DNA of 15,254 nucleotides from Treponema sp. (GTDB taxonomy: Bacteria > Spirochaetota > Spirochaetia > Treponematales > Breznakiellaceae): assembly GCA_031259035.1 (NCBI GenBank), contig JAIRLZ010000143.1, forward strand, positions 1 to 15,254, given 5' to 3'. A program made the translations under genes and the position numbers. Shown one piece after another: positions 1-6,273 of this stretch (the first letter of the stretch is position 1; the number at the start of each line of letters is the position of its first letter). The notes under the pieces are model-generated. The model saw only the letters and a program-made list of their open reading frames with translations. It did no database searches and was not told the DNA's origin.

Positions 1-47
1 TGGACACGCCGCGCCTTCGCCTCAGTTTGTTTGCCCGCTTCTTTCAT
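1..47 (-). CDS. 5' end of an unidentified minus-strand gene (partial)
   Basis: Only 15 codons are inside the window, beginning MKEAGKQTEAKARRV, and the gene runs off the left edge. The start is supported by a Shine-Dalgarno sequence AGGAG on the minus strand (bases 58-54), six bases ahead of the ATG at 47-45. The peptide is rich in Lys, Arg and Glu, as at the N-terminus of a cytoplasmic or nucleic-acid-binding protein, but it is too short to name. The promoter probably lies in the AT-rich core of the adjacent repeat at about 100-125. No function is assigned. Confidence 0.6.
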   Translation of the reverse strand, partial: MKEAGKQTEAKARRV

Positions 48-71
48 AACGCTCTCCTAAAAAAAACTGCC

Positions 72-155
72 GCTCCCCGCCCCTGTACCGGCGCGGAGTT
101 GTTATATATCATAGCATACCACAAATAACGGATGAACGCAAGCCGGTTTCAAAAC
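72..155. repeat. 84-base intergenic direct repeat, copy 1
   Basis: This stretch is matched by 276-359: same length, same ends (GCTCCCCGC at the left, GTTTCAAAAC at the right), and a shared core in which 30 of 34 bases agree (91-124 against 299-332). The core is AT-rich (TTGTTATATA, ATAG, ATACCACAA) and on the minus strand reads like a -10 region (TATGAT), so this copy may hold the promoter of the minus-strand gene at 1-47. A third, partial copy (GCGCCCGCGTCAC) lies at about 191-207. The run from 48 to 593 holds no convincing gene. Confidence 0.6.
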
Positions 156-275
156 AAAATGGTGTCAGTCACCTTCATAAAGGCGCCAAAGGCGCCCGCG
201 TCACTTGGTATAAATGATAGTTTCCGCGCCCTTTTTGTCCGGCGGGGCGCCGGCGCCGAATTTGACCGGGATGTA

Positions 276-359
276 GCTCCCCGCGCCCGCGTCACATGGC
301 GCGGACTTGTTATATACGATAGTATACCACAAGATATACAAATGAGCCAGTTTCAAAAC
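276..359. repeat. 84-base intergenic direct repeat, copy 2
   Basis: Second copy of the 72-155 repeat in the same orientation, 204 bases downstream. Its minus strand carries GTATACTAT in place of GTATGCTAT, so the -10-like core is preserved although no gene starts beyond it. Its right end, GAGCCAGTTTCAAAAC, is also the left arm of the 344-407 hairpin, which links the direct repeats to the hairpin family. Confidence 0.6.
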
Positions 360-407
360 TAACCCGAACTCAGTTCGCAAACACAGTTCGTGTTTTGGAA
401 CAGGCTC
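344..407. repeat. Hairpin-forming repeat of the GTTTCAAAAC family
   Basis: The left arm GAGCCAGTTTCAAAAC (344-359) pairs with GTTTTGGAACAGGCTC (392-407); 14 of 16 positions match the perfect complement. The 32-base loop contains a small hairpin CGAAC-TCA-GTTCG. The arms match the perfect palindrome at 4893-4941, so this is a diverged member of the same dispersed family. Confidence 0.6.
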
Positions 408-476
408 TAATGGAAAAGTTCAAGAATGCGCGTTTCGCTTTATGGGAAAAGCTCCGATTTTATGTGTTTTTTACAC

Positions 477-507
477 AGGCGCCATATACATTACACAATG
501 GGCGCCT
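477..507. promoter_or_regulatory. Inverted repeat upstream of the alkaline phosphatase gene
   Basis: AGGCGCC (477-483) and GGCGCCT (501-507) form a 7-bp inverted repeat with a 17-base spacer. TTACACA also occurs twice, 20 bases apart (471-477 and 491-497). This could be an operator or part of a promoter for the gene at 594, but I see no good -35/-10 pair and no recognised Pho box. The role is a guess. Confidence 0.25.
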
Positions 508-514
508 ATCATCA

Positions 515-546
515 GAGCCAGTTTCAAATATGCGTTTGGAACCGGC
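515..546. repeat. Short hairpin repeat of the GTTTCAAAAC family
   Basis: GAGCCAGTTTCAAA (515-528) pairs with TTTGGAACCGGC (535-546) across a six-base loop; one of the mismatches to the perfect complement is a G-U pair in RNA. Same family as 344-407 and 4893-4941. It lies 47 bases upstream of the alkaline phosphatase start. Confidence 0.5.
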
Positions 547-593
547 GCGTCAATATGAGCGCCACCATTCATCGTTAAAGGAGAAGTTGTTAG

Positions 594-2114
594 ATGAAAC
601 AGATTGGAAATTGGAAGAGAATTTCATTGAGGATGAAAAAGTCCGCGTTGTACGCGCTTTTCATCATGCTTTCCATTGCGCCGCTTTTTGCGGCGGCTCA
701 ACATGACGGCGGAACGGACAGGAACACCGCGACCGCTCAGACGGGGCGGGCGAAATACGTGTTTTTGTTTATCGGAGACGGCATGGCCATGCCCCAGATC
801 AGTTCTGCGGAGGTTTTCGCTACGGCGCGTTCTTCCACGGACATCAGCATCACCAAACTGGGCTTCACCCGTTTCCCGGCGTCAGGCTTGACGACCACCT
901 ATGACGCGGGAACCTTCATCACGGACTCCGCGTCCGCCGTAACCGCCATTGCCACGGGGAACAAAACCCTAAGCGGGGTCATCAACATGGATCCGGGGAA
1001 AACCACGTCCTACAAGACCATCGCCGAATACGCCCACGAAGCGGGGATGAAAGTAGGCGTTGTCTCTTCCGTTACCCTGGATCACGCCACACCCGCGGGG
1101 TTCTTCGCCAAGGTTCCGTCCCGGTCAAACTACTACGATATTGCGGTGCAAATGGCGCAAAGCGGCTTTGAATACTTTGCGGGCGGCGGGCTTTTGCAGC
1201 CAACCGGGAAAAACAACGATCAGCCCGACGTGATACAAATGGCGAAGGCTCAGGGCTACACCTACGTTAATTCCAGGGACGCCTTTAACGCCTTAAAGCC
1301 GGGCGTTGGAAAGACGCTCGCCATAAACGCGACGCTTCAGGACGCAGGCTCTTTGCCTTATGAATTGGACCGTAAAGCGGGAGATCTTTCCCTCGCGGAC
1401 TATACCCGCAAGGGAATAGAATTGCTGGACAATCCCAATGGCTTTTTTTTGATGGTGGAAGGCGGCAAAATCGACTGGGCCTGCCACGCCAATGATGCGG
1501 GCGCGGCCATCAGCGATGTCCTTGCCCTTGACAACGCCATCAAGGAGGCGGTCTCTTTCGCGGAAGCCCACCCTCAAGAGACCCTCATCGTCGTTACCGG
1601 CGACCACGAGACTGGCGGCATGACCATCGGATTCGCCGGCACCCAGTATGACACCTTCTTCGACAAGGTTGCGCTTCAAAAAATATCCTTTGTCGCCTTT
1701 AACGACGGGGTTTTGACACCCTACAAGAAAAACACCCCGAAAGCGCAGTCAAAATTGTCTGACCTTATCCCGGCGATACAACAGTCCTTTGGACTGGACT
1801 ACACGAAACTTTCGGCTTTCCAAAAGGAACAACTGGAGTTCGCCTTCCAGCGTTCCATGGCAAATGAGATTGAGCGTCCGGTCGCGGAGGATCAGTTCCT
1901 GCTCTATGGCGGCTACGAGCCTTTGACCGTGAAGATCACGCAGATTATGAACCAGACTGCGGGTATAGGCTGGACATCCTATGCCCACACCGGCGTTCCG
2001 GTTCCGACTTTTGCCGCGGGAGCGCATCAGGAACTTTTCTACGGCTATTACGATAATACGGACATTTTCAGAAAGCTCGCGTCAGCCATGAATTTGAGCG
2101 TGGCGGCGCGCTAG
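594..2114 (+). CDS. phoA: Alkaline phosphatase, secreted or periplasmic
   Basis: A metal-dependent phosphomonoesterase that frees phosphate from organic esters outside the cytoplasm. The 506-residue protein starts with a signal peptide whose hydrophobic run (about residues 18-35) ends in LFAAAQ, with likely cleavage near residue 36. Family motifs run in order: FIGDGM (about 59-64, metal Asp), TDSASAVTA (about 110-118, nucleophile Ser), VEGGKIDWACHAND (about 288-301), GDHETGG (about 336-342) and AHTGVPVP near residue 465, the C-terminal metal His. The IDW.CHAND form is closer to Bacillus and eukaryotic-type enzymes than to E. coli PhoA. ATG 594 is chosen because AAGGAG lies at 578-583, ten bases ahead. 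An in-frame ATG at 636 would give a more compact signal peptide (MKKSALYALF) but has a poorer ribosome site. A strong terminator follows the gene. Confidence 0.93.
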   Translation: MKQIGNWKRISLRMKKSALYALFIMLSIAPLFAAAQHDGGTDRNTATAQTGRAKYVFLFIGDGMAMPQISSAEVFATARSSTDISITKLGFTRFPASGLTTTYDAGTFITDSASAVTAIATGNKTLSGVINMDPGKTTSYKTIAEYAHEAGMKVGVVSSVTLDHATPAGFFAKVPSRSNYYDIAVQMAQSGFEYFAGGGLLQPTGKNNDQPDVIQMAKAQGYTYVNSRDAFNALKPGVGKTLAINATLQDAGSLPYELDRKAGDLSLADYTRKGIELLDNPNGFFLMVEGGKIDWACHANDAGAAISDVLALDNAIKEAVSFAEAHPQETLIVVTGDHETGGMTIGFAGTQYDTFFDKVALQKISFVAFNDGVLTPYKKNTPKAQSKLSDLIPAIQQSFGLDYTKLSAFQKEQLEFAFQRSMANEIERPVAEDQFLLYGGYEPLTVKITQIMNQTAGIGWTSYAHTGVPVPTFAAGAHQELFYGYYDNTDIFRKLASAMNLSVAAR

Positions 2115-2128
2115 CGGCTGGCGGTTCG

Positions 2129-2157
2129 CCGGCGGTTGAACGCAACCGCCGGTTTTT
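2129..2157 (+). terminator. Intrinsic terminator after the alkaline phosphatase gene
   Basis: CCGGCGGTT (2129-2137), a six-base loop, then AACCGCCGG (2144-2152) make a perfect 9-bp GC-rich stem followed by five T. It sits 15 bases after the stop codon and should separate the phosphatase transcript from the next gene. Confidence 0.85.
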
Positions 2158-2178
2158 CCGGGGAGGCGACTTCTCCGG
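2158..2178 (+). other. Second hairpin, in the leader of the outer-membrane protein gene
   Basis: CCGGGGA (2158-2164) pairs with TCTCCGG (2172-2178), seven pairs with one G-U, directly behind the terminator and ten bases before the AAGGAG of the next gene. It has no T tract. It may stabilise a 5' end or affect translation; no function can be read from the sequence. Confidence 0.4.
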
Positions 2179-2200
2179 TAATAAACAGAAGGAGTATATG

Positions 2201-3499
2201 ATGAAAAGAATCGTATATGCCGCATACGCAATTATCCTTGCGGCGGCGACAACAGGGACGGCATTCGCCCAGGAGTTCAAATGGGACGGATATATCAACA
2301 GCGGATTAGGGCTTGTCATAACGGACAGGCAAGTCACGGACGGGAACGGCGGCGTAAAAAACGCGACTCCATACCTTACCGCGTTCGGCGTGGACTCGCA
2401 GCAGTGGGGCTACCGGTTCCGTTTGAACGGTTCCTACACCAACGAAGCGAAGACCGCAGGCGTAAAACTCCGGTTGCAAGGGCAGGCTAAAACGGACAAA
2501 GACAGCGGCGCCGTCACTAAGGCGGAGTTGGACTCGCAGTCGGACCCTAAAACAGTCACAGCCGCCACCACCGTCAGCGCCGTACCGGTTGTTTCCCTTC
2601 CAATAGCCTATGGCTGGCTGGCCTTTTTTGATGGTGTATTCACGCTGAATGCGGGGGTTATTGACGACAGCACATGGACTGCGGGAGGCCATATGACCGA
2701 TGATATGGGCGAAGGCTTGGGGTTGCTGCTTAAACTCTCTCCGGTGTCCGGGCTTGAGTTGGGAGTCGGCGCATACGCGATCTCGTCTTTGGGGAGCGGG
2801 GACAACAACACTCTTGCGGCCGGCATCAACAAAAACGTCATTGATGTGTGGAACGCTAAATACACGTTCAATGTGGGCTATACGCTGCCCAATGCGTTCA
2901 GGGTTACCGCGACATTCCGTCCTAAAAACGATGCGGGTGGAAGCTCCAACCGTGATGAAAGCATGAAGGCGAGCGCCGGACTCCGCATCCTTGGGGTAAA
3001 AGATCTGACAGCCATTGCGGAAGCGTATCTGGATAAACTTGAAGAATTTGATTCGAAAGGCACGGTCACCATCTTTGAGACCATAGGGTACAAGATTGGC
3101 GGCTTGTCTTTTGGGCTGAATGCAGGCGAATACGTTGTTACAGACGAGAAGAAAGATTTTGCCGTGAACTTCAATCCGTGGGTGAGCTATGCATTAGGCG
3201 GTATTGCGCCTCGGCTTGACGTTGTGTACTTTCTGGGCGGACAACCGTCCGGCTCTTCTGGTTCAGCGGAGGGGATGTACCCTCGTATCGCCAATTACAG
3301 CGCAACGAATAACGCGAAAGACTCGGTTATCGGAATCTCTCCTTCGGTTAAGTTCAACATTGACGGCAAGACATTCCTTGAGATAGGCGATGTGGTGAAT
3401 TTTGAACAATGGCATGAAGATTACTACGGGGTGAGCGGGCATAAGAAAAACAGTAAGATTACCAATGTTTTCTATATTGATGTGAAATGGAGTTTCTAG
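2201..3499 (+). CDS. Predicted outer-membrane beta-barrel (porin-like) protein
   Basis: A 432-residue exported protein. The signal peptide (residues 1-24) ends in AFA before QEFKWDG. The mature part is dominated by short alternating strands with aromatic girdles and Gly/Asn-rich turns (for example WGYRFRLNGSY, FNVGYTLPNAFRVTATF, VNFNPWVSYAL), and the last residues FYIDVKWSF end in Phe, the usual C-terminal signal for outer-membrane barrels. No specific transporter family is recognised; a diffusion channel is the likely role. ATG 2201 is preferred over ATG 2198 because AAGGAG (2189-2194) is six bases from 2201 but only three from 2198. The next gene starts two bases after this stop codon, so the two form an operon. 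Proximity to the phosphatase hints at phosphate supply, but the terminator between them argues against co-transcription. Confidence 0.75.
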   Translation: MKRIVYAAYAIILAAATTGTAFAQEFKWDGYINSGLGLVITDRQVTDGNGGVKNATPYLTAFGVDSQQWGYRFRLNGSYTNEAKTAGVKLRLQGQAKTDKDSGAVTKAELDSQSDPKTVTAATTVSAVPVVSLPIAYGWLAFFDGVFTLNAGVIDDSTWTAGGHMTDDMGEGLGLLLKLSPVSGLELGVGAYAISSLGSGDNNTLAAGINKNVIDVWNAKYTFNVGYTLPNAFRVTATFRPKNDAGGSSNRDESMKASAGLRILGVKDLTAIAEAYLDKLEEFDSKGTVTIFETIGYKIGGLSFGLNAGEYVVTDEKKDFAVNFNPWVSYALGGIAPRLDVVYFLGGQPSGSSGSAEGMYPRIANYSATNNAKDSVIGISPSVKFNIDGKTFLEIGDVVNFEQWHEDYYGVSGHKKNSKITNVFYIDVKWSF

Positions 3500-3500
3500 T

Positions 3501-4700
3501 ATGAAAGGTATCAGCGCAAAGGCGCGCGCGTTATTGCGAGGGTTGCTCCACAACGCAAGCATACGGCGTGAAAACAAACGGAACGGCATCTTTGTGCTGG
3601 TATCGATTCTGTTTATGGTTGTCTGCATGGCGCTGCCTACAGGCTTTGAGGGGGCGTCCCAAGCGACGGGCGGCGAGCGGGCGCGGGGAAAGATCGTAGA
3701 AGTCAATAACGACAGACTTATAAGCATGGGCCCGGTGAGGCAAGGGGAACAGCAGCTTGAGGTGGAAATACGATCCGGGCGGTTCAAGGGGCGGGTTTTT
3801 CCCAGTTCGAACAACCTCATGGGCAAGATGGAACTGGATAAGATTTTTGCGCTGGGGGATTCGGCGCTGGTGGTATTGAGCCTTTCTGAAGACGGCGGCG
3901 TGAGATACGCCCAGGTCATCGACCACTACCGCACCGGCAAGACGATCTTTCTTTGTATTCTGTTTTTCTTCTTTATCATTTTTATCATGGGGTGGATGGG
4001 GGTGAAAATAATAATCACCTTTGTGTTTACCGCGGTAGCCCTGATCCATATCCTCTTTCCGGCCATGCTCCGGGGCTGGGATCCCATCTTCGCCTCGGTT
4101 GTCATGGTGACAATCATAACCGCGGTAATCATCTTTCTGGTGGGAGGACTCACACGACGGGGACTCACCGCCTTCGCCGGCTCTATGGGAGGTGTCCTCC
4201 TCACCTCCCTGCTGGCGTTTTTCTTCACCTACTGGTTTAAGATTCATGGGGCTGTGCGGCCCTTCGCCGAAGCGCTCCTCTATTCAGGATACAGCCACCT
4301 AAACCTGGCGCACCTCTTTATCTCCGGCATCTTCCTCGCCTCATCCGGGGCAATGATGGATCTTTCTATGGACATCGCCTCGGCTATGGACGAGATTAAA
4401 AGACAGAACCCGGACATCAGCCGCCTCAATCTTATCAAAAGCGGCGTCTCTGTGGCCCGCCATGTAGCCGGAACCATGTCCACGACCTTGCTTCTGGCGT
4501 ATTCCGCCGAGTATACGGCTATGATTATGACTTTTATCGCGCAAGGGATACCTCTTGAAAACGTCATCAACATGGTCTGGGTTTCCTCGGAAGTGATCCA
4601 TACGCTGGTGGGTTGTTTCGGATTGACGCTCGTAGCGCCCCTGACGGTATTCGCCGGCGGGATCATTCTGGGGGGAGAAAGGGCGCCGGCGGAGCGCTAG
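3501..4700 (+). CDS. YibE/F-like multi-pass membrane protein
   Basis: A 399-residue membrane protein of the YibE/F type, a family of unknown biochemical function. One hydrophobic helix near residues 30-47 is followed by a roughly 95-residue soluble segment (about 50-145, outside the membrane, GKIVEVNNDRL onward). A bundle of helices follows at about 148-165, 168-186, 196-216, 222-245, 267-285, 322-345 and 360-392. The motif SSGAMMDLSMDIASAMDEI at about 281-299 is the conserved core I associate with this family. The start follows the preceding stop by one base, and its ribosome site GGAG (3489-3492) lies inside that gene, so translation is probably coupled to the outer-membrane protein. The pairing suggests an envelope role, which is inference. 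Confidence 0.82.
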   Translation: MKGISAKARALLRGLLHNASIRRENKRNGIFVLVSILFMVVCMALPTGFEGASQATGGERARGKIVEVNNDRLISMGPVRQGEQQLEVEIRSGRFKGRVFPSSNNLMGKMELDKIFALGDSALVVLSLSEDGGVRYAQVIDHYRTGKTIFLCILFFFFIIFIMGWMGVKIIITFVFTAVALIHILFPAMLRGWDPIFASVVMVTIITAVIIFLVGGLTRRGLTAFAGSMGGVLLTSLLAFFFTYWFKIHGAVRPFAEALLYSGYSHLNLAHLFISGIFLASSGAMMDLSMDIASAMDEIKRQNPDISRLNLIKSGVSVARHVAGTMSTTLLLAYSAEYTAMIMTFIAQGIPLENVINMVWVSSEVIHTLVGCFGLTLVAPLTVFAGGIILGGERAPAER

Positions 4701-4760
4701 CGGCGAGTTAATATGAAAGGATCCGCCCGGCGGACGTCGCCAAAAGCGGGAGACTCGCCG
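4701..4760. other. Nested inverted repeats after the YibE/F gene
   Basis: CGGCGAGT (4701-4708) is the perfect complement of ACTCGCCG (4753-4760), enclosing a smaller hairpin TCCGC-CCG-GCGGA (4722-4734). The RNA could fold at the 3' end of the operon, but there is no T tract, so it is not a standard terminator. The rest of 4761-4892 shows nothing I can name. Confidence 0.3.
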
Positions 4761-4892
4761 TCGGCGCGAACCTATTCCAGCGGGACGCGCGCTTTCTCCA
4801 AAAAATTAATATTATTTCTGTACATCTGGTTTAACACCCCGTCGCAAACTATGTTTACGCGCTTACCGCACGGAGGAACAAGGCGGATTCTA

Positions 4893-4941
4893 TTAATTGA
4901 GGCAGTTTCAAAACCTCAAGTTTTGAAACTGCCTCAATTAA
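4893..4941. repeat. Perfect 22-bp palindrome with a 5-base loop
   Basis: Bases 4893-4914 (TTAATTGAGGCAGTTTCAAA through AC) are the exact reverse complement of 4920-4941, separated only by CTCAA. This is the best-preserved member of the GTTTCAAAAC family, with relatives at 142-155, 344-407, 515-546 and 8633-8648. It ends four bases from the stop of the small minus-strand reading frame at 4946 and follows the YibE/F operon, so it could also act as a two-way transcription terminator. A REP-like or MITE-like origin is possible. Confidence 0.8.
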
Positions 4942-4945
4942 CAAA

Positions 4946-5194
4946 CTAATTAGGAGCCGCGCAAAAATAAAATGCCGATTGCTTATGCAATTCCTTGAAC
5001 CCCGGCACGGTCAATCCCGGTGTGAGTTCCGACTCTTGGTTAACCATAAGCCTGGACAGTTCGGCAAACAACGTATCGTACAACCAACGTCCATGCGGCG
5101 CGGCTGCGCAGCCTGAGCTTGACATAGGCTTGCGCGCCTTGCGCGGCCTGCGCTTGTTCATTTTCCGATATTCATGTTTTTCGCTTGAAACCAT
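4946..5194 (-). CDS. Hypothetical small protein, uncertain
   Basis: An 82-residue reading frame I do not recognise. The N-terminal third is very basic (NKRRPRKARKP, about residues 13-23). The remainder is mixed and reads like ordinary globular protein (GRWLYDTLFAELSRLMVNQE). No signal peptide or membrane segment is seen. The ATG at 5194 has only a weak ribosome site (GGTGAG, about 11 bases away); an internal ATG at residue 12 is no better. On the minus strand a TATAAT (5222-5217) lies about 22 bases upstream, which supports expression. It ends right beside the 4893-4941 palindrome. It may be a real small gene, a gene remnant, or chance. Confidence 0.35.
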   Translation of the reverse strand: MVSSEKHEYRKMNKRRPRKARKPMSSSGCAAAPHGRWLYDTLFAELSRLMVNQESELTPGLTVPGFKELHKQSAFYFCAAPN

Positions 5195-5195
5195 A

Positions 5196-5224
5196 TTGAC
5201 AATTTCTCACCGTATTATTATAGT
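5196..5224 (+). promoter_or_regulatory. Sigma-70 promoter of cysK
   Basis: TTGACA (5196-5201), a 17-base spacer, then TATAGT (5219-5224): a consensus -35 and a one-mismatch -10. Transcription should begin near 5231, giving a leader of roughly 54 bases before the cysK ATG. The minus-strand TATAAT at 5222-5217 overlaps the -10, so divergent transcription is possible here. Confidence 0.8.
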
Positions 5225-5239
5225 ATATTAAACTCATGT

Positions 5240-5267
5240 AGATAATATGAAATATTGTCTATACAAT
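5240..5267 (+). promoter_or_regulatory. Overlapping inverted repeats in the cysK leader
   Basis: AGATAATAT (5240-5248) and ATATTGTCT (5252-5260) match as an inverted repeat at 8 of 9 positions around GAA. ATTGT-CTAT-ACAAT (5254-5267) is a second, overlapping one. They lie just downstream of the predicted transcription start, where a repressor could bind or a weak RNA hairpin could form. No known sulfur-regulator site is recognised. Confidence 0.35.
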
Positions 5268-5284
5268 CTGATAAGGAGACTGTT

Positions 5285-6205
5285 ATGGCGCGTGTAGAAA
5301 AAATCACCGATTTAATCGGAAATACCCCTATCGTTAAGATAGGCAAGATCAATGAAGGGGAAGCGGAAGTTTATGTAAAACTCGAATATTTCAACCCGCT
5401 TTCCAGCGTGAAAGATCGCATAGCCCTCGCTTTGATTGAAGCGGGTGAAAAAGAAGGAAAGATAAAACCCGGCACAGTACTTATTGAGCCGACAAGCGGC
5501 AATACCGGCATCGGGCTTGCGTTTGTCGCGGCGGTGAAGGGCTACAGGCTTATTCTCACCATGCCGGAGACTATGAGCGTTGAACGCCGAAAACTCCTCA
5601 AGGCGCTTGGCGCCGAGCTTGAGCTTACCGAAGGCGCAAAAGGCATGAAAGGCGCCATCGCCAAAGCCGAAGAGCTTGCCGCATCCATACCCAATTCGTT
5701 CATTCCCCAGCAATTCAACAATCCGGCGAACCCCGCGATCCATGAAACGACGACGGGCCCCGAAATTTGGACTGACACCGAGGGAACGATCGACATTCTC
5801 ATCGGCGGCGTTGGAACCGGCGGCACCGTGACCGGCGCGGGCAGGTATCTTAAATCCAAAAAGCCTTCCGTCAAAGTCATCGCCGTTGAACCTGCGGCTT
5901 CGCCTGTACTTTCAGGCGGTCAGCCCGGCGCCCATAAAATTCAAGGCATTGGCGCCGGTTTCCAGCCTCAGGTCTACGACCCCGCAATCATAGACGAAAT
6001 CTACAAGACCGATGAGGTGAAATCCGGCGCCGCCGCCCGCCTTCTCGCAAAAAAAGAAGGCATCTTGGTCGGCATATCTTCCGGCGCGGCGCTTGAAGCG
6101 GCGCTTGTTGTTTCAAAACGTCCTGAAAACAAGGGAAAAGTTATTGTCGCGGTTCTGCCTGACACCGGCGAGCGGTACCTCTCGACATGGCTCTGGGATG
6201 AATAG
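5285..6205 (+). CDS. cysK: Cysteine synthase A (O-acetylserine sulfhydrylase)
   Basis: A pyridoxal-phosphate enzyme that makes cysteine from O-acetylserine and sulfide in the cytoplasm. The 306 residues match the usual CysK length. The Schiff-base Lys is in SSVKDR (Lys43). The substrate loop TSGNTG is at 70-75, the phosphate-binding GVGTGG at 175-180, the cofactor-nitrogen Ser in ISSGAA at about 264-269, and the late motif LPDTGERYLST at 291-301. ATG 5285 is chosen because AAGGAG (5273-5278) is six bases ahead and the product starts exactly where CysK proteins start; an upstream TTG at 5255 would add ten untypical residues. It has its own promoter and lies 68 bases before the metC-like gene. 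A cystathionine beta-synthase role is less likely because the C-terminal regulatory domain is absent. Confidence 0.94.
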   Translation: MARVEKITDLIGNTPIVKIGKINEGEAEVYVKLEYFNPLSSVKDRIALALIEAGEKEGKIKPGTVLIEPTSGNTGIGLAFVAAVKGYRLILTMPETMSVERRKLLKALGAELELTEGAKGMKGAIAKAEELAASIPNSFIPQQFNNPANPAIHETTTGPEIWTDTEGTIDILIGGVGTGGTVTGAGRYLKSKKPSVKVIAVEPAASPVLSGGQPGAHKIQGIGAGFQPQVYDPAIIDEIYKTDEVKSGAAARLLAKKEGILVGISSGAALEAALVVSKRPENKGKVIVAVLPDTGERYLSTWLWDE

Positions 6206-6224
6206 CCGTGCGACGCCTACGATT

Positions 6225-6259
6225 AAACTGTACGGCAATTGATACTTGCCGCGCAGTTT
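6225..6259. promoter_or_regulatory. Inverted repeat overlapping the metC promoter
   Basis: AAACTGTACGGCAA (6225-6238) and TTGCCGCGCAGTTT (6246-6259) match as an inverted repeat at 12 of 14 positions around a 7-base centre. The -35 hexamer (6239-6244) occupies the centre and the right arm fills the spacer up to the -10. That placement is typical of a repressor operator. There is no T tract, so a cysK terminator role is less likely. Confidence 0.5.
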
Positions 6260-6267
6260 GATACAAT
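6239..6267 (+). promoter_or_regulatory. Sigma-70 promoter of the metC-like gene
   Basis: TTGATA (6239-6244), a 17-base spacer, then TACAAT (6262-6267). Each hexamer differs from consensus at one base and the spacing is ideal. The -10 ends six bases before the ATG at 6274, so transcription should start at or beside the start codon. There is no Shine-Dalgarno sequence in that gap (AACAAC). Confidence 0.7.
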
Positions 6268-6273
6268 AACAAC

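Noticed and set aside
132..362. Plus-strand 76-codon frame in the left intergenic region
   Set aside because: It has no ribosome site, and it runs through the 84-base repeats and hairpin arms; the product has no protein-like character.
395..706. Plus-strand 103-codon frame overlapping the alkaline phosphatase start
   Set aside because: It begins inside a hairpin repeat arm, overlaps a certain gene by over 100 bases in another frame, and has no ribosome site.
4713..4949. Plus-strand 78-codon frame after YibE/F
   Set aside because: It reads through the perfect palindrome, is unusually rich in Ser, Thr and Arg with no recognisable pattern, and lacks a convincing ribosome site.
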